Below the pieces are notes generated by a model, which worked only from the letters and a program-made list of their open reading frames with translations, did no database searches and was not told the DNA's origin. Shown in pieces: positions 23,001 through 35,619 of a stretch of DNA of 64,000 nucleotides (positions within the stretch are counted from its first letter, which is position 1; each line of letters starts with the position of its first letter). Origin of the DNA: Cordia subcordata (Eukaryota > Streptophyta > Magnoliopsida > Boraginales > Cordiaceae); contig JAPTOF010000001.1 of NCBI GenBank assembly GCA_028554755.1, positions 38,583,501 through 38,647,500 on the forward strand, in the 5' to 3' direction. Both the position numbers and the translations under genes were made by a program.

Positions 23001-26000
23001 GTCATCGTTTACGGTGGCCAATATCTTTGAAGGAATATTCTGGTAAATCGATTTCTAATCCCTTTTAACTCTTGTTACATTCTGTAAACTGCATATCTTT
23101 TGCTGCTTGTTTGTGTTTGTCTTTATTCCAATGGAGAGTCCCTTCACTAATCTCCACATGTTATACATATTTGACAGAAGTCCAATGTTCAGTATCATTC
23201 ATTAGATGCATGAGTTTGGATTTATTTTTACTCTTCTCTCTTCTCATTTTGTTTGGGGTTGATCGGTTTGCTTGTTTGTGAGGATTACGTTTCTCTTAAG
23301 TCAGTTAATCAAGGTTTCTTTTTGATTCGATCAAAATCTTGTTTTTTTTTCGCCCTCTTTCATAACATAAATCTTGTTAAGAGCGACCCGGTGTGAAAAC
23401 AAAAAGTTTGTGACGCTGAACTGGACTCCCGATAGATAAGAGAGGTGTGATGAGTCCTTGTTTGGATTGGCTTTGAAAAGCGTTTTCTGTTTGAATTTGG
23501 AAAAAAATGTTTTTGTTGAGAAGTTCAAATCCTGGCTTCTAGAGAAAAGCTCATTTCAGAGTTTTAGGGTTTTTTCCCCCTTCTAGTCAATACAAATACT
23601 TATTACAAAAAATATCTGCCTTTTTTATATGGAAAAGGTGCTTTTTCTTTAAAAAAAGGCCAATCAAAATAGGACCTTAGTCTTTTTTCCTTATTTTTTC
23701 AATTCCTTGAAGAACTTGGTTTCTAGTTCTGTTGCTTTTTCTATGTCAGAATTTGGGAAGTTAAATTTTGCAGATATTCTATTTATTAATTTTTTTCTTT
23801 TAACGGTTGAAATGTGAAATTGCTATAAACAGCAGTCACTGTAATAGTTATTAGTGCAAAGTTGGTACCAGAAAGTCTAAACCTGAAGAAAAATTTCTAA
23901 CAGAGATTAGCTGTATTGCAGGTTCCTTCTTCCAGCATCACTTATAGTCATCAATGATATAGCTGCTTATTTCTTTGGATTTTTCTTTGGAAGAACTCCT
24001 TTGATTAAGCTATCACCAAAGAAAACTTGGGAGGGCTTCATTGGAGCATCTGTTACAACTATAATCTCTGCATTTTTGGTGAGTATTCTCTGCTTCATTT
24101 GGATATACTGCTTCATTTGGAGATTATGTGCTCTAATCTTGTGTTTTCTGTAAAAATCTGTTCATGTCAAGTCCTGCTGTGATTTATAACTTATGGTCTG
24201 TTTGGAATAGTCTTATCTAAAATCTGAAATTTGACAATTATCTTATCTGATAAGTATCTTATAAGAAATAAGTGTCTGATATAATAAGACTGTTTGGTTT
24301 AAAAGTCTTATTAACTTAATTTGAAATATTAAAAAAGTTAAATTGACCAAAATGCCCTAAAATATCTAATAATACCTTAAAACATGAGGGTATTGATGGA
24401 AAGAAAAGTTTCATTAAACTTTCAAAAATTCCAAGCATGTCCCAAATAAGATATAAGATGCATGAGCCTTACTTAAATTTTTACACTACTAAAATAAGTA
24501 TCGTATCATAAGCCTAAAACAAACATGCTTTTTGACATAAGATATGAAATAAGATAAGATGCTTGTGATAAGCTGTAAACAAACACAGCATTAATCCCTG
24601 CAATTGATTATTAGAAAATTGCTTTCTTAAATCATCTGCAATTGAAGTTTCTTTATTCAGTATTAGGTAATTGAAAAGACTCATTTGTTCTGAGATGGCT
24701 ATTAGGGATTCAGTGCTTGCCTCCGGTCTTATGTAATAAAGCCAGTCCTCTATTTGTAGAAGTTTGTGTGATTCTTTTAAGTAATTCACTTTTGTCCATT
24801 CTGCAGCTTGCAAATATATTTGGTCGTTTTCAATGGCTTACATGCCCTAGAACGGTAAACTTTTTCCCTGGTTAAAATCCATCCATCTTTATACTCTAGA
24901 AGGCATGCATATCAGCTCTGAGGAAACTTAAACTCTGCATCTTGTTATGTTATCACATGCAGGACTTATCAACAGGTTGGCTTCATTGTGATCCTGGTCC
25001 ACTATTCAAACCAGAAATTTTCACTCTACCAGAATGGGTTCCTCAATGGGTAAATGGTTAAACTGATGTACATACATGTATATTGATTTATGATTGTTTG
25101 GTGATCCTTCAATATTGAAGAGAGTTATGTTTGTTTCTTGATTATATGTTTTATAGTTTTTGTCTACATGGAAACAAGGTATCAGGTCATTTCTCTAACA
25201 TATACTTAATAAGACTATTGTTGACGGATTTTCCTTTTTGCTGATTAGTAGTTTTCAGATGATGACTGTAAATATATAAATAAATATCCTAAAAGTACGG
25301 CAACATTGATTTTGTGATTCTGGGTAGTATTGTTTTGCTTTGAAACTCTGTTGAGAATTAGGATAGTAATTTTTGTTTGCTACATTGCGGTATAGTCTGT
25401 TTTTATATAGTAATAACGTGATAACCCATTCTATTTTAGAAGCAGTGTTGGTCAGGATGTTGTCATACAACATAGGATCTTGATTTTGCACTTGTATTAC
25501 CTCTCTTATCTAATGCAAGGATGCGAACATAAAGCTTGCTTCTTATCCTTTTATAATTGTCAGTTTGCAATAAAATATTGGAGTAGGTGATAGATCCTTG
25601 CTTGCTCCTTTCATGAAATAAAGTTGCCTTTGTAAAAGTATATGTTCTATGTATATCAAAATTTCAGTTGCCATATGAAATTTTCTTGAAGCCCTAAGTT
25701 GCCATCCTATTGTTGTGATCCAATTAATTTTGAAAACCTTGTTCCAGTTTACCATCTCTGCTGGTCTACATTTAAATTCACACAACTTTTACCATCAGTG
25801 GTTCTTACGAAGATGCCCACTTCTCTGAAATGGAGTACTTTTCTTTCTTTTTTTTTTTTTTTTTGGAATTTTATTTTATTGAATATTACATTACTGTAAA
25901 AGAAAATATTATTGATATTTGAAAATTAGTTGGTAAAATTATTCTATTGTTATTTCTTAATGCTTTTGGTCTGCTTACCTGGTCCTCCTGGAAGCTATTT

Positions 26001-28127
26001 TAAAGGCAACAAAGTCTTAACAACAATCTTTTTTTCTCCTTTGTCTCTTGCAGTTCCCTTGGAGAGAGATCTCGGTTTTGCCAGTACAATGGCATGCATT
26101 GTGTCTTGGCCTGTTTGCTTCAATAATTGCTCCCTTTGGAGGGTTCTTTGCAAGTGGCTTTAAGAGAGCTTTCAAGATCAAGGTCCAATTATGTTATTAG
26201 TTTTTGGATGTCATTACTTGGATTGTGATTCATCAGCTGATACATTATTTTCCTATTTGCAAGTTTTTAATGAACTAAAGTTCTGTTTGCTATGCAGGAT
26301 TTTGGTGATAGCATTCCTGGGCATGGTGGAATTACTGATAGAATGGATTGTCAGGTAATTAAACAATTGTTACATGCTCAATACGACAAATTGGATATTT
26401 ACTGTGACAAAATTGTTTTGACATCCTGGGTGTTGAGAAGATCTTATTTGAATAACATTTTGTAAATTTCTCATAAAGCTTCAAATATAAGAAGCCAAGT
26501 GAGTTGAGTTTGGCTTTCACGAACCCTGAAATGCGTATTGCTTTAGGGTGCCTTCATTTATATTTCTTAATTTTTTGGGTGGAGGACTAGGGATAAAATA
26601 GTTGAAGAAGGAAAAGAGGAAAGCAAGTAGAAAAGATTCCAAGATTTACACTCTTCAATTTCTTACGATTTTCCTTCTTTTAGTTAAATATCCAACATAG
26701 TAATATCTCTTTTTCTGGGCAAAGTTGATTATGGTAAGATTTTGTTCTTGTGGTCCATAGCATGTTATTGAATACTTCCCTGTGTAACATTTGGTTCTTG
26801 TTGCTTCTACGGACTGAGGGTACTGGGGGGAAAAATCTATTTTTATTTTTTATTTTTTTATTTTGGGGAGGGTTGGGGGAGGACTTTTAATCGTTTTCCC
26901 TGATTGGTTACAAAGTATTAAGATGGTGATGGAAAAAGGGGATAAATCTTAATCCCTCCATATCCCCAAAGGCAGTTCTCCTGATTTGGGATCAGTTGGA
27001 GAGGAGGAAATTTTTTATCTGAAAATGACTTTTTAATCCCTACCATACATTTGCACATAAAATTAAAAAAGGGTATAAAAAGTCAAATTGCACATAAAAT
27101 TTCTCCTCCCTTCCATTTCATCCCAATCCAAGCAAAAGAAATTATAATCCTTTATGATCCTTTATAAAAATTTTCAATTCAAACAAGGATCAACTTCTCC
27201 TCTCCTTTCCTCTAGGGTTCATTCCATTCCATTCCATTATTAAAGTTTTCCCCCTCAATGTAAACACAGTAGTAGAGTTATTTGTTAAGAGAGAATAAAA
27301 AGCAGTATCAGTCTTTGTAATGCAGCTTCTCAAAGCGGCTGAAGTTAATGAAACAGAAGATATCTTAACGGAACAGGATAAATTAAAAGGAAAATTTTGC
27401 ACTCTAGATGAGCTTTGGAAAGGGTAAAAGTACTTTGCACTTTGCAGAGCAGAAATTCATTGGGTTATGTTATCTCAGACTGAGAATTGATTTCTTTCAC
27501 TTTGATTTGGTATTTTTGTTTATCTTTCTTTGGATACTTTCATGTAGCGGATTCAACTGGCTTTACTATGGGTTCGACTGCTGGTTGGGGAGCATTTATT
27601 CTGGACAAATTTGAGAGAATTTGTTGAGATCGATAGGAAATGTGAAGAGGGAAACTTAGAGGCATTTGTAAGGTTTGCAGGTATGGAGGCTAAGGAAGCC
27701 CCAAGAAGAGTTTACAGGAGATAATCCGCCAAAAAAAAAAAAAAAGAGTTTGCAGGAGACCTAGATTCGAAATTGAGTTTATGGAATTGACAAATAAGAT
27801 ATTCCTCTGCGGAAGTGCAGGGTGTCTTCAGATCTACATGGTTTGGACAGCCTATGGGTATGAAGGCTTTATTTATTTTCGTTCTTTTCTTTGGTGGATT
27901 GGGAGCTGAAGCTTTTCTCTAGTTATGCGGTAGTTTTTATGAAGATATGGCTTTTTAGCTTTTGTATCTGAGCTAGCCTGCTTATAAGCAGATCTATGTA
28001 GTTCATACAACCTAGTGGAATCAACGCTTTGTTCACCTTGATTCTTTTCTTTGGCAGATTGGGAGATAGATTTTGTGAGTTTTGGTCTAGATAAAGTTGT
28101 TTCGTTGGCTTAAATGAACCTTGGAAG

Positions 28128-28190
<63 letters not shown>

Positions 28191-28601
28191 GGGAAAGAAA
28201 AATACTTGAGTGAAATTATTTGTTCTAAGTCACCATTCTTGTTTAAACCATAGTTTTGCTTTGTGTTCAAATGATGTGCTGAAGATTTAGTGCTTTGTTT
28301 AATGCAACATCTTGCTGCAGATGGTAATGGCTGTTTTCGCATACATCTACCATCAGTCCTTTGTGGTGCCACAAAGCTTATCCATCGAGATGATCTTGGA
28401 CCAGGTATATGTTTAGTACAATAAGCTCTTGTTTTTGTTCTTTTCGATGTTTTCATTAGAGAGAAATTTCTGAAATTTGATGGTGTGTTATATATTCTCA
28501 CCTTTGTGTAGATATTGTTGAATCTGGCCTTCGAGGAGCAACGATCCTTGTACATGAAGCTAGGGCAGATAATTCAGGAGAGGCAGTTCGGAGAATCTTA
28601 A
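20092..28601 (+). CDS. CDS1: CDP-diacylglycerol synthase (phosphatidate cytidylyltransferase), ER type
   Basis: Eleven exons: 20092-20166, 21151-21404, 22442-22593, 22901-23042, 23922-24078, 24807-24854, 24963-25049, 26054-26182, 26298-26354, 28321-28404 and 28512-28601, with GT-AG junctions. The product is 424 residues, matching the eukaryotic-type plant enzymes (about 420). It converts phosphatidate and CTP to CDP-diacylglycerol for phosphatidylinositol and phosphatidylglycerol synthesis. The N-terminus is basic (RLRRRKGSN), followed by many hydrophobic membrane segments starting near residue 45. The family signature is at residues 339-365, [14 protein letters not shown] then [13 protein letters not shown], with the key K-D, H357-G-G and D362-R-x-D residues. 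Large introns hold MITEs (23454-23676, 24194-24590) and a long TA repeat (28131-28190). Which of the plant paralogues (CDS1-3) it equals is not resolved. Confidence 0.92.
23454..23676. mobile_element. Eroded Tourist-like MITE in CDP-DAG synthase intron 4
   Basis: Left end GTCCTTGTTTGGATTGGC; the right end reads inward as GGTCCTATTTTGATTGGC. The flanks TGA and TTA form an imperfect 3-bp duplication. The interior is rich in 'gaaaagc' and T-runs like the GGGCTCATTT family. Fully intronic. Confidence 0.45.
24194..24590. mobile_element. Tourist-like MITE in CDP-DAG synthase intron 5, TTA TSD
   Basis: Left end TGGTCTGTTTGG and right end, read inward, TGCTGTGTTTG. It is flanked by a perfect TTA duplication (24191-24193 and 24591-24593). 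The interior shares 'ttataagaaataag' and 'gataagat' motifs with the nested MITE at 5661-5918. Fully intronic. Confidence 0.72.
28131..28190. repeat. (TA)n microsatellite in intron 9
   Basis: A near-perfect run of about 25 TA units and a short imperfect tail, inside the ninth intron of CDP-DAG synthase, about 130 bp before exon 10. Confidence 0.95.
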
Positions 28602-29204
28602 AAAAAAAAGGCAAAACTAATCCGTGTAATTTATGTAGCTTTTATCTGCTTGTGTAACTGTATATTTTTTTTGGGCTGCAGATCTTCTTTACTGCACGTA
28701 GTTTTGCAGATTGTATAGTGCCTGCCCCTCATTTGGTTTTAAGGGATGCATGCTACATCCCTTCATGTAATTGCTCTCTTCTTTTCCCCAGATCAACTGG
28801 CATATGCAAAACATCTTCTTGAAAGAGTCCTTCAGGTAATGGATTTGGATTTCCTCTTAACCTTGTAATGGAGATTAATATGGTGAAGTGAATTAGACAA
28901 GCCCCCTCTAGCATTTCCTTTTCGCGATACAGTCATGATGAAATGGTATAATTAAGGAGTGTGGAAATGTTGCCACTGCTTTCTTTTCCTTTTTTGGTTG
29001 AGTTAAAAGTATTTTCAAGTTGCATTAGACTTGAAACTAATTTCTATGGGAATGGGAGTGGTGAAGAGAAAGTCTTCTCAACAAGTATGTCTTTTGGGAA
29101 TTGAACTTGTGCTCGATTCTTATGGGGGTGAGGTCATTATATCTTCAACCAACAACTTGTAACCTTAGTAGAAGACTTGAATCTATGCAATTATGATTTA
29201 TATA
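28602..29204 (+). other. 3' region of CDP-DAG synthase with an exon-like stretch
   Basis: The 3' UTR starts here. A segment at about 28792-28835, bounded by CAG and GTAATG, would encode DQLAYAKHLLERVLQ. It looks spliced and coding-like but matches no family I can name and is not needed by the enzyme. It may be an alternative last exon, a gene remnant or chance. No polyadenylation site was assigned. Confidence 0.35.
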
Positions 29205-29990
29205 ATACAAAATAACTTGTATTTTCATTTGTATCGGTTTGGTGAGGGAAGTAATTCAATGCCTGAAATATTTATTAGGTGAAGTCCAGCAATCTTTGAA
29301 GATAATCAGGAGGATCCGTCAAGTGGTGAAGCCCAATGGCGAGCTGCAAGCCAAAATTTGCGAGGCAGTCAACACATACATTAGTTTCTCTATACACATG
29401 CGTCGAAGTAAACTCCGGACAATTAGACGTCATGTTCTATGTTCCTGCATTCTTCAACATAGGGATAAAGTCTTCCACAGTCCACAGCCATGGTATATTG
29501 TGATATGATAAGTATAAATGAAGTCACATAGAATCAAAGGGGGGACATGTTTGTGTTGGTATAATAGCTGAATAATTTTGAGCAGGATGCTCTCGAGATA
29601 ATTTGTAATATGCATATTCTAAGACGTCAAAGAGGTTAAGAAACCGTGTTACTTTAATCATATCGTGTAACACATTACTAGTCACTCAGGTATATGACCG
29701 TAACTTACTATAAATATTCAAAATGAGAAAAAGATAAAAGAAACATTCAGTACGAAACAAGTGATGGTTTCATTTGTACCCGACAAAGAGAAAAGAAGTT
29801 AATATACTTCAGAGGTAGCCTTTTAATATTCTTTTGGTCTCTTTACTTTGCTTCTTCAACTCCAAATGTATTTTCAACCTTAAATTTTATACTTTTAACA
29901 AATTCTCATTCATGCAAATATATATTATCAGTATTGTCTTATAGTTGTTTTAGATCATCAAATCACTACTTTACAGTCATAATTGTGTCC
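29205..29990. repeat. Duplicated flank block (copy 1)
   Basis: Closely resembles 44540-45250 throughout, from 'aaataacttgtattttcat' to 'cttcaactccaaatgtatttt', including 'gaacaattttgagcaggac'-like and 'tccaaaatgagaaaaagata'-like segments. The last ~230 bp also match 46495-46720. It belongs to the repeated environment of the ankyrin-PGG genes. An open stretch at 29239-29508 (GEVQQSLKIIRRIRQVVK) lies inside but is not recognisable. Confidence 0.7.
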
Positions 29991-30734
29991 AAAAAACTTT
30001 CTAGTAATAGTTCGACTTATGATAGATGGCCTATAATAGAAAAATCCTTTCACGGTGATAGATGTTTGATAAAATCTTCTTATGAGGAAGTTTTTGTTAA
30101 AAAACTTCTCCTTTTTTTTCTTTTTCTTTCTTTCTTTACCTATTATATGATTTGACCAAATAAAAGAAGAATTCTACCCTTTAAAAAAAAAATCTCCCAC
30201 ATTAACAAAAGATCTTTTTTTTTATAATTATTTTAACAAGCATCACTAGTTATAAACACATATTTGCCAAACATGCCAAAAGCTTATAAGCATATTTTAT
30301 CTTCTCTATTTATTTGTCATTTAGTAAGCATCAATTGCTTATAAGCAGCTTAAAAAGGCAAAGGCAAAGATCGTCTTAAGCACATCTATATATCTTGCCA
30401 ATCAAGTGATAGCATTAGATTGCTCGTGTGATATGGATAAGTTTTCGTGTTCCTTCTTGAATTTGTAATCTTCGTTTTGAACTACTTTTGCTTGTAAAAG
30501 AAAGAAAGGAGAAAAAAAAAAAAAAAGCTGTTGGCGTCATTCAAGCCTAGAATAACAATCTAAATTAGCCAAGAGCTTTCTGCTTGTTTCACTTTCCTAT
30601 ACTTTTTGCCGGAATCAGGTCAAAGCACCTGATTTCTTTGTTATATGGCGACAGATGAGTAAGTCCCTTGGATTCTCCTCAAAGTTAAGATGATTTAAAT
30701 CCAATTATGTTCAAACTTTATAAGGATTTTTCTA

Positions 30735-30790
30735 CCGGTAGATTGAGATTGAATAATAAACTGGTACTAAATATTCAAAACTTCTCAGAG
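30735..30790. repeat. Relic of an ankyrin-PGG 3' flank
   Basis: This stretch ('agattgagattgaataata', then 'aaactggtactaaatattca') matches 43375-43430 and 50835-50890, which lie just 3' of ankyrin-PGG copies B and C. Its presence upstream of copy A suggests that another copy once stood left of A. Confidence 0.5.
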
Positions 30791-30799
30791 AACAAAAAT

Positions 30800-30975
30800 T
30801 GTAAATATAATGGTTCTAAGCTAGCGAAATTCTTTGTTGAATAAGTTTTGACCTGTATGAAAGGCATAAGGTTAGCGTTAGAGAAGCAATTCCTTTGATT
30901 AATTAACTATAATGATCCTAAGGTAGTAAAATTCGTCATTGTATACATTTTGACTCATACGAAAGGCATAATGTC
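30800..30975 (+). pseudogene. Two tandem repeats resembling organellar 23S/26S rRNA core
   Basis: Two units about 102 bp apart (cores about 30800-30870 and 30903-30975). They contain 'tggttctaagctagcgaaat' and 'tgatcctaaggtagtaaaat', followed by 'ataagttttgacctgtatga' and 'aaaggcata'. The order and spacing match the universally conserved domain IV region of bacterial-type LSU rRNA, the segment around 'ggtcctaaggtagcgaaatt'. Most differences from that recalled sequence are C-to-T or G-to-A. Only about 65 bases are rRNA-like per unit, so this is a fragment of organellar origin or captured by a repeat, not a functional rRNA. A third unit is at 45462-45545. Confidence 0.6.
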
Positions 30976-30985
30976 AGTATCGAAA

Positions 30986-33248
30986 AAGTAATTCCTTTGA
31001 TGAAGACAATATATGGGTCACTCGTCGTGGAACTCATTGTTAGTCTTATTGATGCTTGGATTATGACTTACTGTAAGCATCCAGAGAAAGACAAAAGAGA
31101 AAAAACGATGAGGAGTTTGTACGTAGCACCTGAGTTCGATTGTGCCTAACAAAAGGGAAAAAATAGAGTTTGTGTGCAACATGTGAGTTCGATTGTGCCT
31201 AAAATATTAAAAGTGTAATTAATATTTTATTATACTTAGAACTATAACTAATTATAAGTTATACTGAATGTATTATATTATTATACATAGTTTAAAATTT
31301 TCCTCTTCGAGTAAATTTAAAGTGTCACATAAATTTCTTGCAATTTCATAATGCCACATCGTTAATTTATTTTTTTTAAATTATCTAAAGTGCCACATCA
31401 GTGCTTGCATGACATATATTAAATTTTTTTTCATTTTTAAGTCATTTAATACATAGCTCTTACATAATATATTTTATTTACTATATAAAAAATTAAAATA
31501 AAATAAAAAACTAAAAAATAAAAATAAAGAACTAACAAATTAAAACAATTAGCTATAAATTTTAAAAGTTAGGAAATAATAAAGTAAAAAGTTGAAATAA
31601 AAAATATAAAAAAATAAAGAATTAAAAATTAAAGAATTAAAATATCAAGATATACAAAATTAAAAGTTAAAGATTAAAAATAAAAAATTAAAAGTAAAAA
31701 AATTTAAATAAATCAAAGCCAATTAAACAACAATTTTAACCAAACATATTACAAATTATTTTTTTACAATAATTCTTTTTCATTTATCCACAAACAATTG
31801 GAAAAATTTATTAATGGCAAAAATGAGTTTAACATTCTTAAATAGTGATAGCGGATTACAACAGCAATACTAAATTGGCTATTAATTATCAAATAATTAA
31901 TGATTAAATTAAAATTTATTTGTGATTTTTTTTTTTGAAAAAGAAAAGTTTAAAACGACTGAAAGTGAATAGGAAATTAGAGTTTCCTCATCATTAGTTT
32001 GAGACCTTTGATTATGAATTCTAAGGGGTCATAAAACCTTTGGAAATTTTTTCATGATCGCTTTTGCAACTTTTGGAATTTCTCCATTAATGTGATATTG
32101 AAAGTTTGATATTTTCCAGCACCTCTATGTAGTTTTCTTCTAGCAAAGCATTGAACACACGAAGAAGCATGTCTTCTTCTACTTTTTAGTTAGAGGATAT
32201 AGTTTGTCTATAGTCTTAGCATTTGTAGTTTTAGTAGTTGGAGAGTATAGGCACTAAAGGATCGTAAGTTATTGCTTTTGTTGTGCTATAATTATAGGAA
32301 GTAAGTTGTCATATCCTAGGAACGTTTTGTTATTGAAGTCGTATAGCACCTATGATGAAGGATACTAAATTGAATTTAAGCCTTGACTTTACTCAGTTTG
32401 CAATTTTTGTTATAATTTATCGTTATCTAGTTCATCATATTCTTCATAATGTATATTAAATTTCAACTTGATTCCTTTTTAATTTTTTTTATTATTATAA
32501 ACTAATAAATTATTATTAATTTTTTCAACAAAAACTACATTCAACATTTGATACAAAAAATAAATAAAAAAATCTGTGCAAAGCACGGAGTCCAATCCCA
32601 CTAGTTTAAGAAAGTGATGTTGCGCTTGGAACGTAATAAAAAAACCTTGTTTATGCTTCTAAGTGTAACTAAAACTAAAACTACTATTCTTTCCTTTTCC
32701 TTCCCCCCCCCCCCCCCCCACTTCTCTCAAGTATTAAAAAGCGTAATTACTGGCCTAAATTCCTGTATTGCCAGCTCAAAGGCCATGCCTCCCTATTCCC
32801 ACTCTACATTACAGTTATCACTCACAGAGAGTAGTTGCAAACAAATGTGCAACACATGCAGCCAAACAATTGTGTGCAGAAAGGTGTCTCATAATTTGCT
32901 TTAGTTGCTATGCTTTTTCTTTTTTTGGTTTTTTTTTTTTTTTGACCATAGGCCAAACCTCACCTTATTAATTCCTTTTTAGGGTTTCTTCAATATTCGA
33001 CTTTTATTTTGAGTAATAAAAAAATTCTTTGCTGTAAATGGACGAACAATTCTTTGCGTTAAATGGACATCATGGCATCGTCATTAATTCCTTACTTGCT
33101 TATGCACATGTGTAACAGTGCTACATTACTGTGTTTACAGGTTATATATATAGCAATCGACTGATGAGTACTTGAGTTCATGTAAGAATTTCACAAAAAA
33201 AAAAAAAAAAAAAACTGATTTGTTCAAGTACAGGCCAGTGTCACCCAA
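30986..33248. other. AT-rich intergenic upstream of ankyrin-PGG copy A
   Basis: Contains SINE-like 'gtgagttcgattgtgcc' segments twice (about 31090-31200), an extremely A-rich low-complexity tract (31490-31720), a 17-base poly-C run (32703-32719) and a 3' part (about 32840-33200) homologous to the region before copy C (about 47034-47350). That conserved part probably contains the promoter. No gene recognised. Confidence 0.45.
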
Positions 33249-35571
33249 ATGGATCCTACTTTGTACGATGCTGCACGGTGTGGTAAACTTGATGAGCTTA
33301 GACAAAATAAACACCAACTACACGCACAGCACACACCAAACAACAACTCCCTACTCCACGTTTTAGCCGAACTTCATGATTCTGCAGAGTGTGCAGATAT
33401 GATCCTTGATGGGCAGAGTTGCTCATCAGTCGAGCAGCCTATGCTTACGTGGAAGAATTCAAAAGGCGAGACGCCGCTGCACATTGCAGCCCGGTGCGGA
33501 CATTCCAACGTTGTTGGAGCACTTATTCGACGGGCGAAACAATCGACAGAGGAGAAGAGATCGAGAGTGTTGCTAGTATAGCGGAGGAAATGATGAGAGT
33601 GACGGATGAAAACGGAGACACAGCTTTACACGGGGCAGTGAGGTATAAACATGCAGAAGTAGTCAGGTCATTGGTAGCAGAAGATCCTGAATTTTCACAT
33701 CCTCTGAATAAAATGAAGGAGACACCACTCTATCTTGCCGTAGGGAGCCACCATCATGACATTGTGGAATCAATCTTGAAAACCTGCAAATCACCCGCTT
33801 ATAAAGGCCCTGGCAATAGAATTGCTTTGCATGCTGCTATCTTGCGCGATTGCCAAGGTTTCTCTTCTTAATCTCTGACAGTGCTTAAAAGCTGCAATTT
33901 TAGTTAGTCCAGTATATACATATATACTAGAAAAGTTACCTGCTATCGTCGTTCTTTGAATACGTATTTCAATCTCAATTCATGCATTATCATTAAAAAA
34001 TGAAAAATAAAAAAAAATCTTGTTCATCTTCTAAGAATAATATAGTTACGCAAATTAATTATTTGCATTTACATTAACACAAACTCATGCATGCATTACG
34101 CAACATGCATCAATATTTATTTGCATTTATTGTCACACAAAATAATAATTGATGTGTCGAGCATTTTTAAGAGCTGATATGTGCCAAGTTGTGGTGCATT
34201 CTTGATGTATGTGTCAAGCTTTTGTATCATCTCTTTGACTTTATATATATGAACGTATGATACGACATTTGTTACTAGATTTTTTTATTTTAATTTTAAA
34301 TTGGAATAATTTTCGGCTTGGTCTTTTCAGGCGAACCGGTAATAAGAACTAATATACAGGTAGTAATCGTGTCGCAATATACCTTCGTCCTATGTGAAAA
34401 AATTACAAAACATATTGTGATTTGGATTCAACTTTTATGCCTTCCCCTCAAAATCTAATCTTACACAGAATGCATGGAAGTTATTTATTTATTTATTTTT
34501 CCAGATTGCACTGCGAAGTTGCTCAAATATAATCATGGTTTAACGAAGGAAGTTGATGAATTTGGATGGGGTCCACTCCACTACGCTGCTTGGTTTGATT
34601 ACGCAGATAAGGCAAACCAGCTACTAGAAGTTGATAGATCTGCAGCGTATATCAAAGCAAAAGAAGACGACAACAAGACACCTCTTCATGTAGCCGCCTG
34701 CAAAGGCAATAGCGCGATAACGCAAGTGCTTATAAGCCATTGTCCAGATTGTTGGGAGATTACCACTAGCAAACATCAGAATATTCTGCATCTTGCTGTG
34801 GATTATGGCAGAAAATCACTATTATCTCGAATGAGGAAGCAATATCCTTGGGTGATTGCCAAGCTCGTCAATGATAAGGATGCTGATGGCAACACGCCTC
34901 TCCATTTATCTGTTACTACTAATTTTTTAATATGCGAAGACTTGCTTGTCCACGAGGCTGATAAGAACGCATTCAACGCCAAAAACTTAACTCCGGTTGA
35001 TGTTGTTGACGAGGCTCAAAGAGGCTTCATATATAATAAGGTACGTATTTTCATATATAATCTCTAAGAAAAATGTCCAATTTAAATTCTCTCCTAATTA
35101 TTAGTTTTCTCTGATTACTAAAAACTAAAACTTTAGGCATCTCCCTTGCATTGGAGGATTGAGACCATGGAAAAAAGGGAGAGAATTAATTAAAACAAGA
35201 ATGAACTAAATTTTATTTCATTTGTATATTTACAATGCATAGATGATAATTAAGGCCCTGATAATTAAAGCATGACAAATCAATCTATTATCTTTACAAT
35301 TTGTAATGCCATTAGTTCTCCATAGAAAACCGTAAAAAATTTAACAATTTGGATATGGAAAAAAGCCTGCACATATAATTTATTTTTTTAATTTTAAACT
35401 TACTCGACTCAACTGTATTTCTCTAAATAATCCATCTAAGGATGCTCGGTTGTCATGTCAGTTGTAAAGAAAAACTTCGGCCTAGCTAGAACTTTAAATT
35501 GGTAATCAAACAGCCATCAATTATCTTCCATTTATCTTTTTGATCATAATCATATATGTTTCTAATGCCGT

Positions 35572-35619
<48 letters not shown>

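Noticed and set aside
29239..29508. 89-codon open frame considered as a gene
   Set aside because: The block is repeated at 44540-45250 where the frame is not kept, so it is probably non-coding.
31490..31720. A-rich tract considered as a CRISPR-like or satellite array
   Set aside because: Only low-complexity 'aaaaattaaaa' variants without fixed period or spacers.
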